From: Dermatemys mawii
Lineage: Eukaryota > Chordata > Testudines > Dermatemydidae
Direction of reading: 5' to 3'
Assembly: GCA_007922305.1 (NCBI GenBank)
Contig: ML677386.1
Coordinates: forward strand, 12,319,830 to 12,383,829
Length of the DNA: 64,000 nt
Shown here piece by piece: positions 57,732 to 64,000 of this stretch. Numbering within the stretch: position 1 is the stretch's first letter; the number at the start of each line of letters is the position of its first letter. The notes under the pieces were generated by a model. That model was not told the DNA's origin and did no database searches. It was given only the letters and a program-made list of their open reading frames with translations. Made by a program: the position numbers and the translations under genes.

Positions 57732-59792
57732 GTAAAGGTTTAAATTCTTTGATTTGTCTCTTCTCTCAGCTTGTCAAGCACTGCACAAAATAACGTTCTT
57801 TCCTTTCAAGGTGGCCTCTGTCTGTTCCCACTTGCTGGTCACACTCCCTGGTGCTGCTGACCTTTAAGAACATCTTAAAAAGCAGCAAAGAGACACATTC
57901 TCCAGATTAATGCTTGTCTTATAGAGCCTTCACACCTCAAGCCCAGGGCCACAGCCTGCGAAGGCCCAGTGCCTTTCCCAGCAAAGAGACTTTCAGAGCC
58001 TGAGTTCTGGATCTAAAATCAGATCAGGTGCCTGTGGATATAACTAAGAGCTTATTCCTAGGGAGCAGGGGTACAGGTTTTCTTTTCCAGAATTCTGTGA
58101 TCTGGGTCTGCCTCTGACATCTTGAACTCTCTTGACCTTGTCCTATTTCTGCTTTGGAATCACCTATTTTCCTATTTTCAGTTGTCTGTCCCTCATAATT
58201 TTTCCTATATGTGCCAGAAGGAAAAAGAGACTCTGAGGGCAGAGACTTGGCCTCCTTCCACTTGAAGCCCAAATGAAAGGAGGCAAAAAAGTCTGAAGAG
58301 AAGTGGGCGTTACTGCCTGTGGCATAGAAGTTTTGCCTGTTTTTGACGGTTAAGAAATAAAATCCATGTTATTCTTGTCTGTATTGGTTCTGCAAGGTTA
58401 AAAGAGAAAATATTTGTCATTAATCAGCAAGTTATAACTCTCTACATCCGAAGCAGATATTTTGAATGAGAAGGTACTATATTTCAGTAGTCTCATTTCA
58501 GGAACTTTAAACTTGTTTTTAAAGAGATCATCATTCTATAATTACAGAAAACAGATCATATACAATTGTGCTGGCAACAGGAAATGTGCACCCTAGAGCA
58601 GAGGTATCAGAAACATAGTCCAACTGATATATATTTGATATGATCAGATTTTGTAGAGTTTGTTTTTCTTTTAAAAAAATGTTTCTGGTCCTCAGAGTAA
58701 TGGGAACTGAACTTGCAAATGTGAATGAAGTATAAACAAGTGATTTTTTGTGAAGAAACAAGGCAAGCTGTGAAGAAATACCAGGCAAGTCAGTACTGGA
58801 TGGTTTGAAGCTGTAGGGCCCAAGTTTGTTATGAGCTCAAAGAACAACAATTCCAAGAAGTGAACCTTTCCAGGAATTTTCACTTCATCAGATGCTTGAG
58901 TTTTGCAGAAGGAATCAAGGCAATTGGAAGCCACATAGCCATACTATAACCTCAACTTTGAACGTTCAGTGCCTCAATTGCCTTTATTTTCCAGAAGGTT
59001 CCAAAGCTCAACATTGCCAGAGATGTGAACACCCAGAGGTGATACTTTAAACACACTCCTTTGTGTGAGTAAAAGAGAGAGAATGGATTTGAAACAAAGC
59101 CTTGTATTGTACCTGAACATGTGGTGTGTTCAGAATCTAAAGATGCATCTGAATTTTGTAAGCAGCACCAATCTTTCTAATGGCTGACCCAAAACCCCGT
59201 GTCAAAGGATTCATAAACTTTAGACAGTTCAAAATAATTTCTGCAACTTGAGTCCACCTCTGTATATAATATCTGTGTATCTATGTATCATACAGTTTAT
59301 AAGTAGGATAATCATTAACATTTTGTAGATCCCCATTTTGGGCATCTCTCTATAGCATGTTGTTTTTCAGGGGAAAAACAGTATATACAATTGAATTTTT
59401 TGAAATATAATTTTTCATCTGGAAAAATCTCTACACAGCAAGTGACATGTTTGGAAAGTAACAAGTGACTGAATGTAGGAGGTTAGAAAGGAATGTTCAT
59501 GGTGCAGGATGTATATTGTCTATCTGTCTCTCTGTGTATTATGTCTCCTTACTTTTCCAAATTTCACCTTCTTCTTTGACAATTTCCACAAAATAATTAT
59601 AATCTGTTTTAAAAATTAGTGTGTAATTGTATCATATGTGGCATGTAGGGAGGAGAGTTTCCCCTCTGTGCCTTTGAAAATTAGTTCCTTTTGTATCTAT
59701 TATATAAGCAAAAACTGCAAAATGTCGTTATTTTCATTTGTAACAATATTTGCCAAACAAGCCTCTTTGTTTGTGTTTCATTTGTTTCATAG
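57732..59792 (+). other. Intron 22-23
   Basis: 2.1 kb; no repeat family clearly recognised. A PLE-tail-like phrase (CTTCATCAGATGC, 58884-58896) is too short to call. Confidence 0.72.
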
Positions 59793-60013
59793 GCTGCTCT
59801 GAGTGCTACAGACATGGCCTTGGCTCTGAATCGATACCTTTGTACTGCAGTTTTGCCTTTGTTGACCAGATGTGCCCCTCTTTTTGCTGGCACAGAGCAC
59901 CATGCTTCCCTCATAGATTCCTTATTACATACTGTGTACAGACTCTCCAAGGGCTGCTCTCTTACCAAAGCTCAGCGGGATTCCATTGAAGAATGTTTAC
60001 TCTCTATCTGTGG
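59793..60013 (+). CDS. RYR2: RYR2 exon 23 of window
   Basis: About residues 2506-2579. The acceptor is TTTGTTTCATAG|GCTGCT and the donor ATCTGTGG|GTAAGC (phase 2). It encodes [40 protein letters not shown] and [20 protein letters not shown], highly conserved central-domain helices. Confidence 0.95.
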
Positions 60014-60750
60014 GTAAGCAAATATCCTGGACTCCATAGAGAGATGAGTTGCTGTATTGAGAAGTGCTATATACAAGAGAATGAAGGAAGAGTAGTTAAC
60101 TGCTTGTCACGTTTTATCAATAGCATGGTTATGGATTTTATTTAATACACTGTCACTCTTCAGATACTGCATTTTTCCATTTTTGCTGGCATCTGGGAAA
60201 GACGTATTGAATAAATATATACTTGACTATATTCATGTAGCACACTTGTTAAATTACATGTAGATGCAATTTCGTTATTCTATTAACAGATTCTTCTTAA
60301 TTAACCTCAGTAAGCAACCAAGAGAATGCACTGCACTCGGGACGAAACTCTATACAAATAAGGAATTATGAAAATAATAGAGTATCATTTTTAAGAGCAT
60401 TTTTAACATTGAAAACTGATAGTACCGTGTGGTGATTTATTATAGAAGGTTATATTACTTGCTGAAGATATTCAGTTATCAGTTACATTTTAAATCCTAG
60501 CTGATCTTTAATTACATAGTAGTTCACGATCAGCGCACTCTCCAACCTATCAGTGGCATTAGTATCACCCTCTTTCCATCTTGGAATTTTTGCCTATGTT
60601 CTCCCTTCTCAAGTCTAGCAGCCCAAGTGCAAAATTTTCAAAAGTGTCCAGGTCCCATTTTCAAAATGTGCAAGCATTTGGGAACCTAAATCCCTCTGAA
60701 AGAAGTTCAGGGCAAATAAAAGCAGCGTACTGAATTTTTTATGTCATATA

Positions 60751-61163
60751 TTGTAGAATCATAGAAATATATGATTGGAAGGGACTGTGAGAGAGCATCT
60801 AGTGCTGAGGTCGGACCAATTTTACCTAGGCAATCCCTGACAGATGTTTGTCTAATCTGTTTTTAAAACCCTCTAGTGATGTGGATTTCACAATACTCCT
60901 TGGTAACCTATTCTGGTACTTAACTAACCTTATAGCTGGAAAGATTTTCCTAATATGTAACCCAAATCTCTCTTGCGGCATATAAATACCCAATTACTAC
61001 TTATCCTACTGTCAGTGAAACAATTGATCACCTTCCTCCCTCTAATAGCTCTTAACATATTTGAAGGCTGTTATCAGGTTCCCGCCTCAGTTGCTTTTTT
61101 CTCAAGGCTAAACATCCTCAATTTGTTAACCTTTTCTCAAAGGTCATGTTTCCTAAACTTTAG
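60751..61163 (-). mobile_element. CR1 LINE 3' end
   Basis: GTAGAATCATAGAAATATAT, GATTGGAAGGGACTGTGAGA, CAATCCCTGACAGATGTTTG and TTTCTCAAGGCTAAACATCC are the classic antisense CR1 tail order, starting with the short terminal repeat on the left. Confidence 0.82.
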
Positions 61164-61535
61164 TTCATATTAGTTAATAACAATACTTTAATCTTGATAA
61201 TGTCAATATTATATCTGTTCACGGTTTACTGTTGTTTATAGACTTTTTCCATGTATATTGTCTGCCTATTATAGAGTGGCATATAGACACATCCCTGTTG
61301 TTTGTTCTCTTTCCAACTGATGCCCAGTACTCTTTGGGCCCTTGTATAGCATGCCCACGTATATGGTTCGCACTGGAAGTATCATATTCTGGAAGTTTTG
61401 TTTAGTATGCCTCTGTTACTGTTTGCTCTCCATCTCCCGCATTTTAATCTGCTGTGTCACCAAAAACTTATATCACTTTTTGGATTTGGGAATATCTGAA
61501 AGAGTAGACATCTGGCACAGATCCTGGAGTGTGTG

Positions 61536-62214
61536 TGTCATAAGTATAAAGTAGCCTAGAACTACTGTTTACCTGTAAGGGGTTAAGCTAAAGGTAACCT
61601 GAAAGGTGGACAAATGACCAATGAGAAATTCATCAGGAGACAAAGGATTTTGAGTTTGTTTCTCTCTGGGTCTCTTCTCTGTTCAACTCGGCTATGGGAT
61701 GAATCACACCTATTTCCTTCACTCTAACTATACGCTTTCTATTCAGTAACAAGTCAAGTTCAGCAGTAAGTCTTATGTTTGGGTTATGTCCATTGGAAAA
61801 ATTCTCCAGTGGTGGAAATTTATCTCTGTGTTTCTCTAATACTGTAAAGCTTCAGCAGGAGGAGAAATTCGGGGAGGGGGTTGCCTTTAACTCTTTATTG
61901 ATTATTGTAGTGCTGTTCTACTGATTTTCTATAAGGGATTTATTCCTTTCTTTTTTTCTTTAATTAAAATCCTTCTTTTAAGAATTGGACTGCTTGTTTT
62001 CCATTGTGTAAGATCCTGGTTTTGGATCGGGCACGTCTCGCAGGATCAGGCGAGGTTTGTTTTTTTTCTCTCAAGCTCCCAGGGAAGGAAGAAGTCTGGG
62101 GGGAAAAAAGATAACGTAAGCTGGTAAAATAAGCTTGGGGAGTATTTTTTTTTTTTTTCATGCGGGTCCCCACATCTGTACCCTAGAGTTCAGAGTGGGA
62201 AGGCAATCCTGACA
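61536..62214. mobile_element. Solo LTR with 5-bp TSD
   Basis: Starts TGTCATAAGTATAAAG and ends ACCCTAGAGTTCAGAGTGG..CCTGACA, so TG...CA. GTGTG lies on both sides (61531-61535 and 62215-62219), a 5-bp target duplication. It is 679 bp with AATTAAA/AATAAA-like A+T signals in the second half and no coding sequence. I recall an abundant turtle LTR with the same ends. Only a single LTR, no internal genes. Confidence 0.82.
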
Positions 62215-62295
62215 GTGTGGGTACTTTAATGCGGTGTCTATTTATTGCATAAAAGCTAGTTGCATGCTCTGTTGAAACTATCTGTCTACCTACAG

Positions 62296-62386
62296 TCAAT
62301 TGAGGCCTTCCATGATGCAACACTTGCTGAGGAGATTAGTGTTTGATGTTCCTCTATTAAATGAACATGCAAAGATGCCTCTGAAG
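62296..62386 (+). CDS. RYR2: RYR2 exon 24 of window (last exon seen)
   Basis: About residues 2579-2609. The acceptor is CTACCTACAG|TCAATTG and the donor CTGAAG|GTATGT (phase 0). It encodes [20 protein letters not shown] and [10 protein letters not shown]; the protein should continue with LLTNHYERCW in an exon beyond the window. No open frame longer than 60 codons marks it, so it is found by homology and splice sites only. Confidence 0.93.
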
Positions 62387-62764
62387 GTATGTGTGGTTTA
62401 CAGTAAAGTTATATTTTAATACAGTGTATGTATTGTGTACAATGTACTAGTTATTGTAGGTTGCGTTACCTCCATCCTGTAGCCCAGAAGGTTAAAATCG
62501 AATGAATTTAGGGATCAAGAGTTTTCCCAAAGGTGTATTCCAGACACAATGGAATCATGCTTTTATAATGCCACTTCTCTTCTTTCTGGTAATTTAAAAA
62601 TATGCATCCCCCGATGCTCCGTTATTGCTCTAGGAGTCTGACTCAGCAACTTTTGCAGAGCTAACAAAAAATTTACTTTATAGCTTCTGGCCTTCTGGTG
62701 AAGGCCATTTCAAAATATCAAGAAATCACTTTTGTTGCCTTTCTCAAAAGTTTCGTAGAACATA

Positions 62765-62935
62765 TATTTTCAGCCTGGGGGTTATGACCCTCAGGGTGGC
62801 GCAAACAGGTCCAACAGATTCTGACCACCCTTCCTTTCATTTATAGCTAGATGGAAAGAGGAGTCCTGCAACTGTTCGCTGTTGTAAGTTAGGGTCATGG
62901 TATGGAAAAGATTAAGAACTTCTGTCATAGAACAA
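62765..62935. mobile_element. Possible hAT-type MITE remnant
   Basis: CAGCCTGGGGGTTATGACCC at one end and GGAAAAGATTAAGAACTTCTG at the other resemble the degraded ends of a hAT element. No target duplication seen. Confidence 0.35.
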
Positions 62936-63844
62936 TGCTGTCAGTATGCCTGCAGGATAATAAATGGTATGCTGCTCTCAACATAGATAATTTCTTTAGA
63001 TTTAAGATTGCCCCAGGGTTTCTGAGAAAAAAAAAATTGCAGAGAAAGTGAATTATGTGCAGAAATAAAATAATCTCCAGCAGCCTGTGTTGAATTTAAT
63101 GTTTCAGACCACTTATTAAAAATACTTACTATTTAATCCAAATTATTTTAGTCCTCTCCTATCTGTTACATAACTCATTTTGACTGTGCAACATTTTAGT
63201 TAAGTTTTTACTGTACCATATCTCTAACTGTGCTGCTTCCCAAAATGCACTCATACATGCTGTTAGGAATATTTAATGTTACTGTTGTGATTATCAGAGC
63301 TGCGGATTTGTCACAGCGTTCTTTATAAAAAATCACTGCACTGCCGTGGTAAATTCAGAAAAGTTAGAAGTTCTGGGGAAGTGGTGGGTAAAGTCATGGG
63401 GATGAAAATTCCACGATCTGTACCTCTTTAAATACAATCGACATGACTCCCTCCTCAGTAGTCTGCCAAATCTGAGTAGCGCTCTGACCCTGTGCCCCAG
63501 GTCAGTATGCCCGGAATGGGGAGCTGGGCCAAGACTACTGCCATGATAGCCCTGCAGCCCTAGCCATTGTTGACACATACAATGTGTTTCCCCTTCACTG
63601 TGAATGTAGAGGTTTGTTGGGAGTGGATTATGTACACTCATGTATGTGACTCAACAATAAGTCAGGCTGTACACCTGACTATCGTTCCTAGATTTCTGTA
63701 CTATTTGTTCATTTATCATGCTTCTGTTTTCAACTTTTACAACCAATGTTAAAGTTATAGAAAAAAATGGTCATGTTTCAAGGAGTTTATTTCTCTGAGC
63801 GCCTTTAATGTTCAGTTTTGAAGTGAATCATTAAGGACTAAAAT

Positions 63845-64000
63845 TATTTAGCCTTTTTATAGCATGTTTCATCTAAATTCTCAAAGCACTTTCGTTCAAT
63901 TAAGTTTAAATATGCACCTTTGAGATACATGAGGTGTAAGTATTATTTATACCTGTTTCACAGGTGGGTATGCTCAGTGCCTCGGAGGTGAATAGATTGG
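63845..64000 (-). mobile_element. MIR-like SINE, antisense, cut by window edge
   Basis: TCTCAAAGCACTTTCGTTCA, TATTATTTATACCTGTTTCA and CAGGTGGGTATGCTCAGTGC follow the antisense MIR order. Confidence 0.5.

Larger units (their letters stand above)
60014..62295 (+). other. Intron 23-24
   Basis: 2.3 kb with an antisense CR1 tail (60751-61163) and a solo LTR (61536-62214). 60630-60720 holds another fragment of the TTTTCAAAA/CCTAAATC repeat family. Confidence 0.82.
62387..64000 (+). other. RYR2 intron (continues beyond window)
   Basis: At least 1.6 kb. It holds a possible hAT remnant (62765-62935) and a MIR-like remnant running to the edge (63845-64000). No further exon is recognised. Confidence 0.8.

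Overview
This is vertebrate nuclear DNA. It holds the middle part of a ryanodine receptor gene on the + strand, very probably RYR2, the cardiac sarcoplasmic reticulum calcium-release channel. I can place 24 consecutive coding exons between 5953 and 62386. All have GT-AG borders, and the reading frame runs unbroken through every junction for about 1,534 codons. Anchoring on the known peptide DPc10 (human RYR2 2460-2495, encoded here in exon 22), the window covers roughly human residues 1075-2610. That is the second SPRY domain, the third SPRY domain, the junctional/bridging solenoid, a RIH (RyR/IP3R homology) domain and the central arrhythmia-mutation cluster. The 5' and 3' parts of the gene lie outside.

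The repeats point to a reptile, most likely a turtle. They are CR1 and old L2 LINEs, MIR-type SINEs, a tRNA-derived SINE, several Penelope-like (PLE) copies whose tail ends in a 'CTGATAC'-type motif, MITEs with TGTCTACACTG-like ends, a hAT MITE with CAGGGG ends, Gypsy/ERV-like solo LTRs and a PIF/Harbinger element. The species assignment rests on remembered repeat families, not on a search.

Layout. 1-5952 is an intron with two PLE insertions, an antisense L2 LINE broken by a palindromic PLE and a solo-LTR-like block, and two CR1 tails. 5953-18450 has exons 1-3 (SPRY2). The intron between exons 3 and 4 carries a 4.6-kb Harbinger transposon (19370-23960). Inside it are an intact DDE transposase on +, a decayed two-exon Myb/SANT-like gene on -, a third unexplained open frame, tandem repeats and a 100-N assembly gap. 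24993-34122 has exons 4-10, including SPRY3. A PLE fragment with a GIY-YIG endonuclease frame ends only about 40 bp before the exon 7 splice acceptor. 36590-62386 has exons 11-24 with MITEs, MIR/CR1/L2 remnants and a 679-bp solo LTR with a 5-bp target duplication. 62387-64000 is intron.

The host gene looks intact. The best candidates for something unusual are the single-event palindromic PLE with a 12-bp target duplication (1844-2424), the PLE beside a splice acceptor, and the Harbinger element with one intact gene, one broken gene and a possible third reading frame.
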